From positions 1,612,001 through 1,676,000 of the forward strand of contig NZ_QUMQ01000001.1 in NCBI RefSeq assembly GCF_003387075.1: DNA of 64,000 bases, written 5' to 3'. The notes under the pieces were generated by a model that was not told where the DNA came from, ran no database searches, and was given only the letters and a program-made list of their open reading frames with translations. The position numbers and the translations under genes were made by a program. The DNA is from Asanoa ferruginea (GTDB taxonomy: Bacteria > Actinomycetota > Actinomycetes > Mycobacteriales > Micromonosporaceae). Shown piece after piece: positions 37,196-46,801 of the stretch; the first letter of the stretch is position 1, and each line of letters opens with the position of its first letter.

Positions 37196-38125
37196 CTACG
37201 CGTCCAGCGCGACCTGGACACCCCACGACGCCGACCAGGTGTCGCCCGGCTCGATCACGATCACGTCGTGGCCGGACCGGAACGCGTCGGGCGGGCAGGT
37301 CTGCGGCTCGATCGCCACGGCCCGCCGGTTGCGGTCGCCGTGCAGCGTGTCGGAGGTGAACACCACCCACCACTTGAACTGCTCGCCGGCCCAGACCCGC
37401 AGCGTGCGGCCGCCGCCGGCGATCCGAACCGACGAGGTGCCGTCGGCGTCGTGGTCGACGTCGCCGAACGCGTTGTCGAGCACCTGCGCGCCGATCCGTC
37501 GGGGTGCGGTGAAGTCGTGGTCGCCGCCGGCCACCTTGGCCGCGCCGATCGGCAGCAGGCGGGCGTCGAAGAGCACCCGGCTGCGCGCCGGCACGGTCAG
37601 CGTCAGGTCGTCGACGGGGGTTCCGGGCAGCCGGAAGTAGGGGTGGGCGGCCAGCCCGAACGGTGCGGCGGCGACCCCGATGTTGGTCACCTCGTGGTCG
37701 ACCCGGAGCCCGTCGGGGCCGAGCGAGTAGCGGGTGCGCAGGGTGAGCTGCCACGGGTAGCCGACCTGGGCCGGCAGCTCGCACTCGATCAGGACCGAGC
37801 TCTCGGTCTGCTCCACCAGCCGCCAGCGCTGCCAGGCGACCAGCCCGTGGATCGCGTTGTGCTTGGCCGGCTCGGTGAGCGGCAACTGGTAGGTCTCGCC
37901 GCCGAACGAGTAGCGACCGTCGCGGATCCGGCTCGGCCACGGCGCCAGCACCTGGCCGGAACTGCCCGGCGGCAACTCGTCCTCGGCGTACCCGTCGAGA
38001 TAGTCGACCCCGCCGGCGCGGTAGGCCCGCAGCCCGCCGCCGACCTCCACCACGACGGCCTCCTGGCCATCGGCGGCGATCTTCCACTGTGTTCCGGAAA
38101 GAGGCGGGGCGGTGCGGTTGGTCAT
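37196..38125 (-). CDS. aldose 1-epimerase family protein
   Basis: 309 residues of the galactose-mutarotase fold. It would interconvert alpha and beta anomers of a hexose. APWPSRIRDGRYSFGGETYQLPLTEPAKHNAIHGL holds the conserved Arg and His, LAAHPYFRLPG the catalytic His, and AVAIEPQTCPPDAF the catalytic Glu. The N-terminal part matches the GalM-like subfamily of actinobacteria. Its ATG overlaps the stop of the MFS transporter gene by 4 bp, which makes a sugar-related substrate of that transporter possible, though not shown. Confidence 0.92.
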   Translation of the reverse strand: MTNRTAPPLSGTQWKIAADGQEAVVVEVGGGLRAYRAGGVDYLDGYAEDELPPGSSGQVLAPWPSRIRDGRYSFGGETYQLPLTEPAKHNAIHGLVAWQRWRLVEQTESSVLIECELPAQVGYPWQLTLRTRYSLGPDGLRVDHEVTNIGVAAAPFGLAAHPYFRLPGTPVDDLTLTVPARSRVLFDARLLPIGAAKVAGGDHDFTAPRRIGAQVLDNAFGDVDHDADGTSSVRIAGGGRTLRVWAGEQFKWWVVFTSDTLHGDRNRRAVAIEPQTCPPDAFRSGHDVIVIEPGDTWSASWGVQVALDA

Positions 38126-39417
38126 GAGGCGGACGATATCGGTTCCGGCGCCACGGCGGGCCGCGGGTCCGGCTCGATGTCGGGGCTGCGATAGCGGGTC
38201 AGGGCCGGGAAGACCAGCGCGAGGGCGATCGCGAGACCGGCCGCGACGAACCCGCCGCCGCTGAACGCCAGGCCGACACCCCAGAGCGCGGCGGTCGCGC
38301 CGGCCCGCAGGTCGCCCAGCCGGGGCCCGCCGGCGACCACCACGGTCATCGCGCCCTGGAGCCGACCGCGCATCTGGTCAGGCGCGTAGACCAGCAGGAT
38401 CGAGTGCCGGAAGACGGCGCTGACCAGGTCGGCGGCGCCGGCCAGGGCGAGCACCACGACCATCAGCCACAGCGAGTGCGCGAAGCCGGCCAGGCCGACC
38501 AGCACACCCCAGGCGACCACGGCGCCGACCAGCGCGAGGCCCTGCCGGCGGATCCGCCCGATCCAGCCCGAGGTGAGCCCGCCGAGCACCGAGCCGATGG
38601 CGATCGCGCTGAACAGCCAGCCGACCGCCGCGCCACCGCCGAACCGCTCGTCGGCGATCTCCGGGAACAGCGCCCGGGGCATCGCGATGGTCATGGCGAT
38701 GATGTCGATCGCGAAGGAGAGCAGCAGCACCGGCGCGCCGGCCAGGTAGCGGAACCCCTCGACCACGCTGCGGAGGCCGGCCTTGGCGGCCTTCTCGGCC
38801 GGCGGGATCGGTGGCAACCGCAAGGTGGACCACATGCCGACGGTGAACAGCAGGGCGTCGCAGGCGTACGCGATGGGCAGTGCGGTTGACAGGTTCCAGG
38901 TCGCGAAGATCACACCTGCGGTGAGCGGGCCGAGCACGACACCGGCCTCACCGGTGGTGAACGACAGCGTGTTGGCCGACGGCACGAGGTGGGGCGGCAC
39001 CAGCCTGGGGATGATCGCGCTGCGGGTGGGGTTGGTGAGCGCGAACGCGGTCGACTGCACCGCCGTGAACACCAGCAGCAGCCACGGCTGGTCCCACTGG
39101 GCCAGCGACTGCACGAGGAAGCCGAGGGTGCCCAGCCAGAGCACCCAGGAGCCGACGATCAGCAGCTTGCGCCGGTCGAGCGCGTCGGCCAGGGCACCGC
39201 CCCAGAGACCGAACACCAGCAGGGGTACGAGGGCCGCGACGCCCAGCAGGCCGACCCAGAACGAGTCCCGGGTGAGCGAGAACATCTCGACCGGCACGGC
39301 CACGGCGGTGAACTGGTAGCCGTAGTTCTGGAAGGCGCTGCCGATCCACATCCGGCGGTAGCTGGCGATGGAGAGGGGTCGAAGATCGATCGCCCAGCGG
39401 CTGCGGGCCTTACTCAC
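38122..39417 (-). CDS. MFS transporter (MFS_3 / EntS-like)
   Basis: 431 residues with about twelve membrane helices. Landmarks are [43 protein letters not shown] (loop 2-3 motif A, D-R-R-K), [21 protein letters not shown] and [27 protein letters not shown]. This layout is typical of MFS_3 exporters such as EntS-type siderophore exporters. The substrate is unknown. GTG 39415-39417 overlaps the pdxH stop (GTGA), so pdxH, this gene and the epimerase gene form a chain of overlapping genes. Confidence 0.9.
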   Translation of the reverse strand: MSKARSRWAIDLRPLSIASYRRMWIGSAFQNYGYQFTAVAVPVEMFSLTRDSFWVGLLGVAALVPLLVFGLWGGALADALDRRKLLIVGSWVLWLGTLGFLVQSLAQWDQPWLLLVFTAVQSTAFALTNPTRSAIIPRLVPPHLVPSANTLSFTTGEAGVVLGPLTAGVIFATWNLSTALPIAYACDALLFTVGMWSTLRLPPIPPAEKAAKAGLRSVVEGFRYLAGAPVLLLSFAIDIIAMTIAMPRALFPEIADERFGGGAAVGWLFSAIAIGSVLGGLTSGWIGRIRRQGLALVGAVVAWGVLVGLAGFAHSLWLMVVVLALAGAADLVSAVFRHSILLVYAPDQMRGRLQGAMTVVVAGGPRLGDLRAGATAALWGVGLAFSGGGFVAAGLAIALALVFPALTRYRSPDIEPDPRPAVAPEPISSAS

Positions 39418-40073
39418 GGTGCGAGGCGTTCGATGATCCACTCTCCTTGTTCGGCCCGACGGTAACGCAGCCGGTCGTGCAGCCGGCCGGTGCGCCCCTG
39501 CCAGAACTCGACCGTCTCCGGCACGACCCGCAGCCCACCCCAGTGGGGCGGGGCCGGCACCGGCGACTCGGCCGGGAACCGCCGCTCGGTGGCAGTAAAT
39601 CGCTCGTCGAGCGCGGCCCGGTCGGGCAGCACCCGCGACTGTGGGCTGGCCCACGCGGCGATCTGCGACGGACGCGGCCGGCTGGCGAAATAGGTCTCGG
39701 TCTCCACCCGGTCCACCTCCTCGACCGTGCCCCGCACGCCGACCTGGCGCATCAGCGGAAACCACGGGAAGAGCAGCGCGGCGTGCGGGTTGGCGCGCAG
39801 TTCGGCGCCCTTGCGGGACTCGTAGTTGGTGTAGAACACGAACCCGCGCTCGTCGATCCCCTTGAGCAGCACGGTCCGCGAACTGGGCCAGCCGGCCGCG
39901 TCGGCGGTCGACAGCACCATCGCGTTGGGCTCCGGGAGCCCGGCGTCGGTGGCGTCGGCGAACCAGCGGCCGAACTGCTCGGGCCAGGTGGCGGCCAGGT
40001 CGGTGACGTCGAGCCCACGGTCGGACGCGTAGTCCCGCCGCATGGCGGCCAGGTCGGGTGTGTCTCCGGTCAC
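39414..40073 (-). CDS. pdxH: pyridoxamine 5'-phosphate oxidase
   Basis: 219 residues. It oxidises pyridoxine or pyridoxamine 5'-phosphate to pyridoxal 5'-phosphate with FMN. Motifs seen are [73 protein letters not shown], and the C-terminal LHDRLRYRR (the RxxYR-type substrate site) followed by ERLAP. GTG 40071-40073 is chosen because GAGGATGAGG lies before it; another GTG is at 40089-40091. It is followed by an overlapping MFS gene. Confidence 0.93.
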   Translation of the reverse strand: MTGDTPDLAAMRRDYASDRGLDVTDLAATWPEQFGRWFADATDAGLPEPNAMVLSTADAAGWPSSRTVLLKGIDERGFVFYTNYESRKGAELRANPHAALLFPWFPLMRQVGVRGTVEEVDRVETETYFASRPRPSQIAAWASPQSRVLPDRAALDERFTATERRFPAESPVPAPPHWGGLRVVPETVEFWQGRTGRLHDRLRYRRAEQGEWIIERLAP

Positions 40074-40245
40074 GTCCTCATCCTCGTGCACGCGTTAACG
40101 GGTGGTATGCCTTGTTTGCCGGCACTCCGAGTTGCGCCCACTGCTCGCGCATCCGGAGACCCAGCAGGCAAGATGACACGAATACGAAACCTGAGTGGTA
40201 GCTAAGGCGTCGAAATGTTGCGGGACGCATAGGCGGGAGGGCGAA

Positions 40246-41352
40246 ATGTCCGACTTCAAGCCGGGGTTGGAAGGCGTGGTCGCCTTCGAGACCACGATCG
40301 CCGAGCCCGACAAAGAGGGTGGCGCACTGCGCTACCGCGGCGTCGACATCGAAGATCTCATCGGGCAGGTCAGCTTCGGCAACGTCTGGGCGCTGCTGGT
40401 CGACGGCCGCTTCGGGCCCGGGCTGCCGCCCGCCGAGCCGTTCCCGGTGCCGGTGCACTCCGGCGACATCCGGGTCGACGTCCAGTCGGCCGTCGCGATG
40501 CTGGCGCCCTACTGGGGTCTGTCCCAGTTGCTCGACATCTCCGACCCGCAGGCCCGCGAAGACCTCGCCCGGGTGTCGGTGACCGCGCTCTCCTTCGTCG
40601 CGCAGTCGGCCCGCGGCCTCGGCCTGCCGGCCGTGCCGCAGAAAGAGATCGACAAGGCCGCCACGATCGTCGAACGGTTCATGAAGCGCTGGCGGGGCGA
40701 CCCCGACCCGCGCCACGTCAAGGCCGTCGACGCCTACTTCATCTCGGCCGCCGAGCACGGCATGAACGCCTCCACGTTCACCTGCCGGGTGGTCGCCTCC
40801 ACCGGCGCCGACGCCGCGGCCTGCATCTCGTCGGGCATCGGCGCGCTCTCCGGCCCGCTGCACGGCGGCGCGCCGTCCCGCGTGCTCGGCATGATCGAGG
40901 CGGTTGAGCGCAGCGGCGACGCCGAGGGCTACGTCAAGGGCGTACTCGACCGCGGCGAGCGGCTGATGGGCTTCGGCCACCGGGTCTACCGGGCCGAAGA
41001 CCCGCGCGCCCGGGTGCTCCGCCGCACCGCCAAGGAACTCGGCGCGCCGCGCTTCGAGGTCGCCGAGGCGCTGGAGAAGGCCGCCCTCGAAGAGCTACAG
41101 GCCCGCCGCCCCGACCGGGTGCTGGCCACCAACGTCGAGTTCTGGTCGGCCGTGGTGCTCGACTTCGCCGAGGTGCCGCCGCACATGTTCACGTCGATGT
41201 TCACCTGTGCCCGCACCGCCGGTTGGAGCGCGCACATCATGGAGCAGAAGGCGCTACAGCGGCTGGTCCGCCCGTCGGCCGACTACGTCGGCCCGGCGCC
41301 GCGCAAGCCGGCCGACGTCGAGGGCTGGAACCAGATCCCGCACGCCGAGTAG
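40246..41352 (+). CDS. citrate synthase
   Basis: 368 residues of a type-II-like citrate synthase (citrate synthase 2 of actinobacteria). It condenses acetyl-CoA and oxaloacetate. Seen are the N-terminal GVDIEDLI, AAEHGMNASTFTCRV (first catalytic His), GALSGPLHGGAP (second His), and MGFGHRVYRAEDPRARVL (oxaloacetate His/Arg). The expected catalytic Asp lies in NVEFWSAVVLDFAEVP. The chain is a little shorter than GltA. ATG 40246 has GGGAGGG upstream. A small hairpin at 41364-41383 follows. Confidence 0.92.
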   Translation: MSDFKPGLEGVVAFETTIAEPDKEGGALRYRGVDIEDLIGQVSFGNVWALLVDGRFGPGLPPAEPFPVPVHSGDIRVDVQSAVAMLAPYWGLSQLLDISDPQAREDLARVSVTALSFVAQSARGLGLPAVPQKEIDKAATIVERFMKRWRGDPDPRHVKAVDAYFISAAEHGMNASTFTCRVVASTGADAAACISSGIGALSGPLHGGAPSRVLGMIEAVERSGDAEGYVKGVLDRGERLMGFGHRVYRAEDPRARVLRRTAKELGAPRFEVAEALEKAALEELQARRPDRVLATNVEFWSAVVLDFAEVPPHMFTSMFTCARTAGWSAHIMEQKALQRLVRPSADYVGPAPRKPADVEGWNQIPHAE

Positions 41353-41363
41353 GTGTGGGTGGG

Positions 41364-41383
41364 CTCACGCTCTTTCGCGTGAG
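41364..41383 (+). terminator. hairpin after citrate synthase gene
   Basis: CTCACGC-TCTTTC-GCGTGAG is a perfect 7-bp stem 11 bases after the stop. It has no T-run, so it may be a weak terminator or attenuator before serC. Confidence 0.5.
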
Positions 41384-41421
41384 ACCGTCCGGCCCGCGCC
41401 CTCGTTGGGGTGGAAGTATGA

Positions 41422-42603
<1,182 letters not shown>

Positions 42604-42618
42604 CGTTTTTCTCACTGA

Positions 42619-42650
42619 CACCCCGGCGTGCCTATAGCTACGCCGGGGTG
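42619..42650 (+). terminator. terminator hairpin after serC
   Basis: CACCCCGGCGT (42619-42629) pairs perfectly with ACGCCGGGGTG (42640-42650) around a 10-base loop. It lies 15 bases after the serC stop. Confidence 0.75.
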
Positions 42651-42722
42651 CTAGTGGGCTACCGTGTTGGTCTCGACTCTGGTCGGGGTCGTTGGCCAGC
42701 ACAGCGAGACGGAGGCAACGCG

Positions 42723-43751
42723 ATGCGGCCAGTACGCTTCGTCGCCCTCTCCGAGGACGGCCAGGCCATGGTGCTCGCCGACGAGGTGGGCCGCCTCCTG
42801 GCGCTCCCCCTCGACGACCGGCTCAATGGCGTCCTCCACGGTGACGCGGCCGCAGGTGCGGTCAGTGGCGCCGGCCATTTCGGTGATCAGCCCCCGTCCC
42901 TGTCACCCCGCGACATCCAGTCCCGCATCCGCAGCGGCGAGTCCGCCGACGACGTCGCGCGGATCGCCGGCGTCCCGGTCGACCGCGTGCTCCGCTACGC
43001 CGGCCCGGTGCTCCAGGAGCGGGCGATGCTCGCGCAGCACGCCCGCCGCACGCGCCTGAAGACCTCGGAGAAGGGCGCCCCGCTCGCCGAGGTCGTCGAC
43101 GCCCGGCTGGCCCAGCACGGCATCGACTCCGAGAAGATCTCCTGGGACGCCTACCGGCGCGACGACGGCACCTGGCGGATCGTCGCCACCTGGCCGTCGG
43201 GCAAGGCCACCGCGCAGGCGATGTGGGACCTAGACCGGGCCCGCCAGGTCGTCGCACCCCACGACGACATGGCCCAATACCTGTGCACCGAGCGCCCGCA
43301 GCCGCTGCTCGGCCAGGAGCCGGTCACCCCCGAGCGGGGCAGCCACGCGCTGACCCGGTCCGAGCCCACCCGTGGCGGCCACGGCCTGCCGTCGGCGCCG
43401 ACCGAGTCCCGCGCACCGCGCGACGCGATCCGGGCCGGCCGCGACGCGCTACTGGCCTCACTCGACCGTCCACTCAACCCGCCCGGCCGCGGCCTCGACA
43501 GTGGTCCGTCCGAGCCCCGGCGGGGCGGCGCCGCAGCGCTGCTCGGCTCCGGCGGCTCGGCCTTCGACGACGACGCCGACCTCCCGAAAGAGGTTCCGGC
43601 GGTGCCGTCGCTGGCCGTCCTGCGCCCACGCCGCAACACCGGCAACGGCGGCGGCAACGAGCAAAACGACCCGAGCGGCAAGCCGCGCAAGCGCCTGCCC
43701 AGTTGGGACGACGTGCTCTTCGGCAGCGCACCGCAGCGCGAAAGCTCTTAA
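42723..43751 (+). CDS. sepH: septation protein SepH
   Basis: 342 residues. SepH helps FtsZ rings assemble in actinomycetes. The N-terminal DUF3071 part is intact: MRPVRFVALSEDGQAMVLADEVGRLLALPLDD, then a helix-turn-helix-like segment SPRDIQSRIRSGESADDVARIAGVPVDRVLRYAGPVLQERA, then AYRRDDGTWRIVATWPSG. The rest is a disordered Pro/Arg/Gly-rich region ending with the conserved KPRKRLPSWDDVLFGS peptide seen in SepH proteins. ATG 42723 has GGAGG upstream. A much longer in-frame reading through serC is rejected because of the serC overlap and this ribosome site. Confidence 0.93.
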   Translation: MRPVRFVALSEDGQAMVLADEVGRLLALPLDDRLNGVLHGDAAAGAVSGAGHFGDQPPSLSPRDIQSRIRSGESADDVARIAGVPVDRVLRYAGPVLQERAMLAQHARRTRLKTSEKGAPLAEVVDARLAQHGIDSEKISWDAYRRDDGTWRIVATWPSGKATAQAMWDLDRARQVVAPHDDMAQYLCTERPQPLLGQEPVTPERGSHALTRSEPTRGGHGLPSAPTESRAPRDAIRAGRDALLASLDRPLNPPGRGLDSGPSEPRRGGAAALLGSGGSAFDDDADLPKEVPAVPSLAVLRPRRNTGNGGGNEQNDPSGKPRKRLPSWDDVLFGSAPQRESS

Positions 43752-43787
43752 GTTTCGCCTCGCCCCTGCCGGTGGCAGGGTGTCGGT

Positions 43788-44774
43788 ATGGAATACACGA
43801 ACCTGGGCCGCACCGGCCTGTCGGTGAGCCGACTGTGCCTCGGCACGATGAACTTCGGTCCGGAGACCAGCGAGGCCGACAGCTTCGCCATCATGGACCG
43901 CGCGCTCGAGCACGGCATCAACTTCTTCGACACCGCCAACGTGTACGGCTGGAAGCTGGGCGAAGGCGTCACCGAGCAGATCGTCGGCCGCTGGCTGGCC
44001 CAGGGCGGCGGCCGCCGCGAGAAGGTCGTGCTGGCCACCAAGGTGTTCGGCCGGATGGGCGACTGGCCCAACGAGCGCGGCCTGTCGGCCCGGCACATCA
44101 TCCGCGCCTGCGAAGACTCGCTGCGGCGGTTGCAGACCGAGACCATCGACCTCTACCAGATGCACCACGTCTCCCGGGAAACCCCGTGGGAGGAGATCTG
44201 GCAGGCGATGGAGACGCTGGTCGCCCAGGGCAAAGTGGTCTACGTCGGTTCGTCCAACTTCGCCGGCTGGCACCTCGCGCGGGCCCAGGAGTCGGCGACC
44301 CGCAGGCATTTCCTCGGCCTGGTGTCAGAGCAGTCGATCTACAACCTGCTGACCCGGCACATCGAGCTGGAGGTCGTCCCGGCCGCGCTCGAATACGGGA
44401 TCGGCATCATCCCCTGGTCGCCCCTGCACGGCGGCCTGCTGAGCGGCATCCTGCGCAAGATGGCGTCGGGCGAGGGTTCTCGTGGGACGAAGGGTCGCTC
44501 GGCCGACGGCCTGGCCGCACACCGCGAGACGATCGAGGCCTACGAGAAGCTCAGCGCCGACCTGGGCCACGAACCAACCAACGTGGCGCTGGCTTGGCTA
44601 CTCTCCCGCCCGGGCGTGACCGCACCGATCATCGGCCCCCGCACGATGGACCAACTCGACTCGGCCCTCGGCGCACTGGAAGTCGAGTTCGACAAGTCCA
44701 CCCTCGGCCGCCTCGACGAACTCTTCCCGCCGGTGGGCCAGGGCGGCCCGGGCCCGGAGGCCTGGGCCTGGTAA
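43788..44774 (+). CDS. aldo/keto reductase
   Basis: 328 residues of an NADPH-dependent (beta/alpha)8 reductase. The catalytic set is visible: Asp and Tyr in FFDTANVYGWKLGEG, Lys in VLATKVFGRMG, and His in LYQMHHV. The C-terminal cofactor segment is WLLSRPGVTAPIIGPRTMDQLDSAL. The sequence fits the AKR subfamily near potassium-channel beta subunits and YajO-type enzymes. The substrate is unknown. It starts 36 bp after sepH. It is followed by a long inverted repeat and a tandem array. Confidence 0.92.
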   Translation: MEYTNLGRTGLSVSRLCLGTMNFGPETSEADSFAIMDRALEHGINFFDTANVYGWKLGEGVTEQIVGRWLAQGGGRREKVVLATKVFGRMGDWPNERGLSARHIIRACEDSLRRLQTETIDLYQMHHVSRETPWEEIWQAMETLVAQGKVVYVGSSNFAGWHLARAQESATRRHFLGLVSEQSIYNLLTRHIELEVVPAALEYGIGIIPWSPLHGGLLSGILRKMASGEGSRGTKGRSADGLAAHRETIEAYEKLSADLGHEPTNVALAWLLSRPGVTAPIIGPRTMDQLDSALGALEVEFDKSTLGRLDELFPPVGQGGPGPEAWAW

Positions 44775-44988
44775 CCCGCCCAACCGGATCGGCTGATCCC
44801 TCCACGGCGGCGTGTCGTCGCGTCGACGTGTCGCGCTGTCGGCGGCGGGTGCTTTTCGCGCGCTACATGTTTTGTTATGTAGGCACATGCCAAAACATGT
44901 AGGCGCCGCGAGACACCTCGCCGCGGTCGCGACACGCCCGGCCATGCCACGCCCGCGTAGTCGACGGCGCGGCCACACCAGGCCACTA
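44775..44988. other. non-coding stretch before array C
   Basis: Together with array C this makes a gap of about 446 bases. Apart from the inverted repeat at 44863-44902 nothing was recognised; the open frames across it have no family match and skewed composition. Confidence 0.5.
44863..44902. repeat. long inverted repeat with nested hairpin
   Basis: CTACATGTTTTG (44863-44874) and CAAAACATGTAG (44891-44902) are perfectly complementary. The stem extends by 4 bp (GCGC/GCGC) past one bulged base. The 16-base loop holds a second hairpin, ATGT-AGGC-ACAT (44877-44888). It lies 88 bases after the aldo/keto reductase stop. It may be a terminator or a cruciform-forming site. Its AT-rich stem is unlike all other hairpins here. 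Confidence 0.7.
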
Positions 44989-45220
44989 AGCGAACCCGCG
45001 GCCACCGCGCCAGACCCGAGCGAACCCGCACGGCCGCGCCAGACCCGAGCGAACCCGCACGACCGCGCCAGACCCGAGCGAACCCGCACGACCGCACCAG
45101 ACCCGAGCGAACCGCACGACCGCGCCAGACCCCAAGCGAACCCGCACGACCGCACCAGACCCGAGCGAACCGCACGACCGCGCCAGACCCCAAGCGAACC
45201 CCTGCGGCCGTGCCAGGCCG
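44989..45220. repeat. 29-bp tandem repeat array C (8 copies)
   Basis: Eight units start at 44989, 45019, 45048, 45077, 45106, 45135, 45164 and 45193. Each begins AGCGAACCCGCACGACCGC and ends CCAGACCCG or CCAGACCCCA. Units 4/6 and 5/7 alternate in the same two variants, so a two-unit block was copied. The last unit runs into the TAA stop of the convergent gene at 45221. That gene's last bases (plus strand AGCGGACCGCGGCGACC) resemble unit 1 (AGCGAACCCGCGGCCACC). Confidence 0.9.
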
Positions 45221-45613
45221 TTAGCGGACCGCGGCGACCCGGCAGGTTCCCTCGTCGGTGGGCACGTCGAGCAGCGTGCTCTCTTCCAGGTGCACGGTGT
45301 CGCCCGGCGGGACCTCGCGGGCGGTTGCCGAGGCCGTGTCGACCCGGGTGCCGGCCGCGTCGCGGTATTCGATGGCGACCTGCGCCGAGCGGATCGTGGT
45401 GCCGCTGTTGTGGACGGTCAGGCCGACCTTGGCCGTCGCGCCGGCGAAGTCGCAGGTGGTGATCTCTACCAACATCTTCGCCGTGCGGGCGCGGCTCTGG
45501 CGGGCGCCGGACCAGACGCTGACCGCCAGCAGGCCGACTACGACCAGGATGGTCACCGCGCCCGGCCAGGTGGTCCAGAAGTTCTGTTTTGCGGGACGGG
45601 GGGAAGGGGGCAT
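45221..45613 (-). CDS. membrane-anchored protein of unknown function (FxLYD-like beta domain)
   Basis: 130 residues from ATG 45611-45613 (a GTG 12 bases upstream is also possible). One membrane helix near the start (WPGAVTILVVVGLLAVSVW) is followed by a beta-rich outer domain: LVEITTCDFAGATAKVGLTVHNSGTTIRSAQVAIEYRDAAGTRVDTAS. This resembles FxLYD-type domains, which are often on the cell surface. It ends TLLDVPTDEGTCRVAAVR, with two cysteines that could pair. No function is known. The 29-bp repeat array begins at its stop codon. Confidence 0.75.
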   Translation of the reverse strand: MPPSPRPAKQNFWTTWPGAVTILVVVGLLAVSVWSGARQSRARTAKMLVEITTCDFAGATAKVGLTVHNSGTTIRSAQVAIEYRDAAGTRVDTASATAREVPPGDTVHLEESTLLDVPTDEGTCRVAAVR

Positions 45614-45624
45614 AACGGATGTCA

Positions 45625-46209
45625 CTACCGCAAACTACCCGCCAGGGACCAGTTCGTCAGGCGATCGTAGGTTGGGTTCGGCCCTAGGTGGCTGCGCATC
45701 AGCAGCAGCTCGCGCACCGGCCATCGTGGACCTTCGTAGGCGTTGAGCTCATCGCGGTCGGCGTCGACCTCGGCCCGCGGCAGGCGGTCGCCCGGCCTCG
45801 CCAGGGTCAGGTGTGGTTTCCACGGCCGGTCGTCATAGGGCAGCCTGGCCCGCTTCAGCTCCCGGCGCAGGCCCTTGTGCAGCGCGCGCATCGGGTCGAG
45901 GTCGCCGGTGACGCCGACCCACATCAGCGTGAACGCGCCGCGGCCGAAGCGGCCGCCGCCGGCCAGTGCCACTTCCGGCACCGCGGGCGGGAGCCGGTCG
46001 ACGGCCCGGCCGATCGCCGCCTCGACGTCGGCGAGCCGCTCGTCAGCGACATCGCCCAGGAAGGCCAGCGTCAGGTGATAGGTCTCGGGTTTGGCGAGAC
46101 GGGTGTTGACGCCCGCCGCCGCCGCGCGGCCCACCCGCAGGCGGGACACGAAAGCAGCTAGATCGGCGACCGCGCCTTCCGGCGGGTAGGCGGCGACGAA
46201 CAGTCTCAC
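45625..46209 (-). CDS. thpR: RNA 2',3'-cyclic phosphodiesterase (2H phosphoesterase)
   Basis: 194 residues with the two HxTx motifs of 2H phosphoesterases: YHLTLAFLG (about residue 46) and WKPHLTLAR (about 135). It opens VRLFVAAYPPEG, as in ThpR/LigT. It would open 2',3'-cyclic phosphates at RNA ends. GTG 46207-46209 overlaps the stop of the upstream gene (GTGA), showing translational coupling; a longer in-frame start is out of register with the family and rejected. Confidence 0.9.
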   Translation of the reverse strand: MRLFVAAYPPEGAVADLAAFVSRLRVGRAAAAGVNTRLAKPETYHLTLAFLGDVADERLADVEAAIGRAVDRLPPAVPEVALAGGGRFGRGAFTLMWVGVTGDLDPMRALHKGLRRELKRARLPYDDRPWKPHLTLARPGDRLPRAEVDADRDELNAYEGPRWPVRELLLMRSHLGPNPTYDRLTNWSLAGSLR

Positions 46210-46703
46210 CGCTGCTCGCGGCGCTCGGCCCCGGCCGTCGGCAGGATCATGCCGCGGGCCTGCAACTCGCCCTCGACCCGGACCCGCTCGATCTCCAGGT
46301 CGACCCCGACCAGCTCGCTCAGGTGTTGCGTCACGCCCAGGCACGCGCTGGCCAGGCGGAGTTGCTCGTCATAAGCGCGCAGCACCGCGGTCTGCCAGAC
46401 CTGCGACCGTTGTGCCACGCCGAGCCGCTGCTGACCAAGCCGGTGCAGGTCGGCGGCGATCTGCTCGATCGTCGGGCGTTCCTGATCGTCGGGGGCGATC
46501 AGCGCGACCTCGACGGTCGGGCCGATCGAGCGATCGAGCCGGCTGATCGCCCGGCGCTCGCGTCGGGTCAATCGCGCCTGCTGCATGGCCCGGGCCGCGC
46601 GCTCGATGAGCTCGTCGGCACAGACGATCGCGGCGACGATGGCAGGCAGACACAGCAGCGTCAGAATCGCCACCGCCAGCACGAGTGTGTGCGGGATCGC
46701 CAC
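46206..46703 (-). CDS. hypothetical protein with N-terminal membrane helix
   Basis: 165 residues. A hydrophobic N-terminus (LVLAVAILTLLCLPAIVAAIVCA) is followed by a charged helical region with many Arg and Glu (ERAARAMQQARLTRRERRAISRLDRSI), and a further helical domain with QIAADLHRLGQQRLG and YDEQLRLASACLGVTQHLSEL. No family is recognised; it looks like a conserved membrane-anchored helical protein of this lineage. GTG 46701-46703 has GGAGG about 15 bases upstream, further than usual. It is coupled to thpR by a 4-bp overlap. Confidence 0.7.
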   Translation of the reverse strand: MAIPHTLVLAVAILTLLCLPAIVAAIVCADELIERAARAMQQARLTRRERRAISRLDRSIGPTVEVALIAPDDQERPTIEQIAADLHRLGQQRLGVAQRSQVWQTAVLRAYDEQLRLASACLGVTQHLSELVGVDLEIERVRVEGELQARGMILPTAGAERREQR

Positions 46704-46801
46704 TCTTTGAAGCTATGCGCCTCCGGGAGCGACCGCCACCGATTTGAGTGTCATTTGATGCACCGACCGGCCAAATTCCGCGCTTGCGGCATTCGTCTTG
46801 A

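Noticed and set aside
44812-45462. 216-residue Arg/Pro-rich open frame across array C
   Set aside because: It runs through the inverted repeat, the tandem array and antisense to a better-supported gene; composition is typical of a shadow frame.
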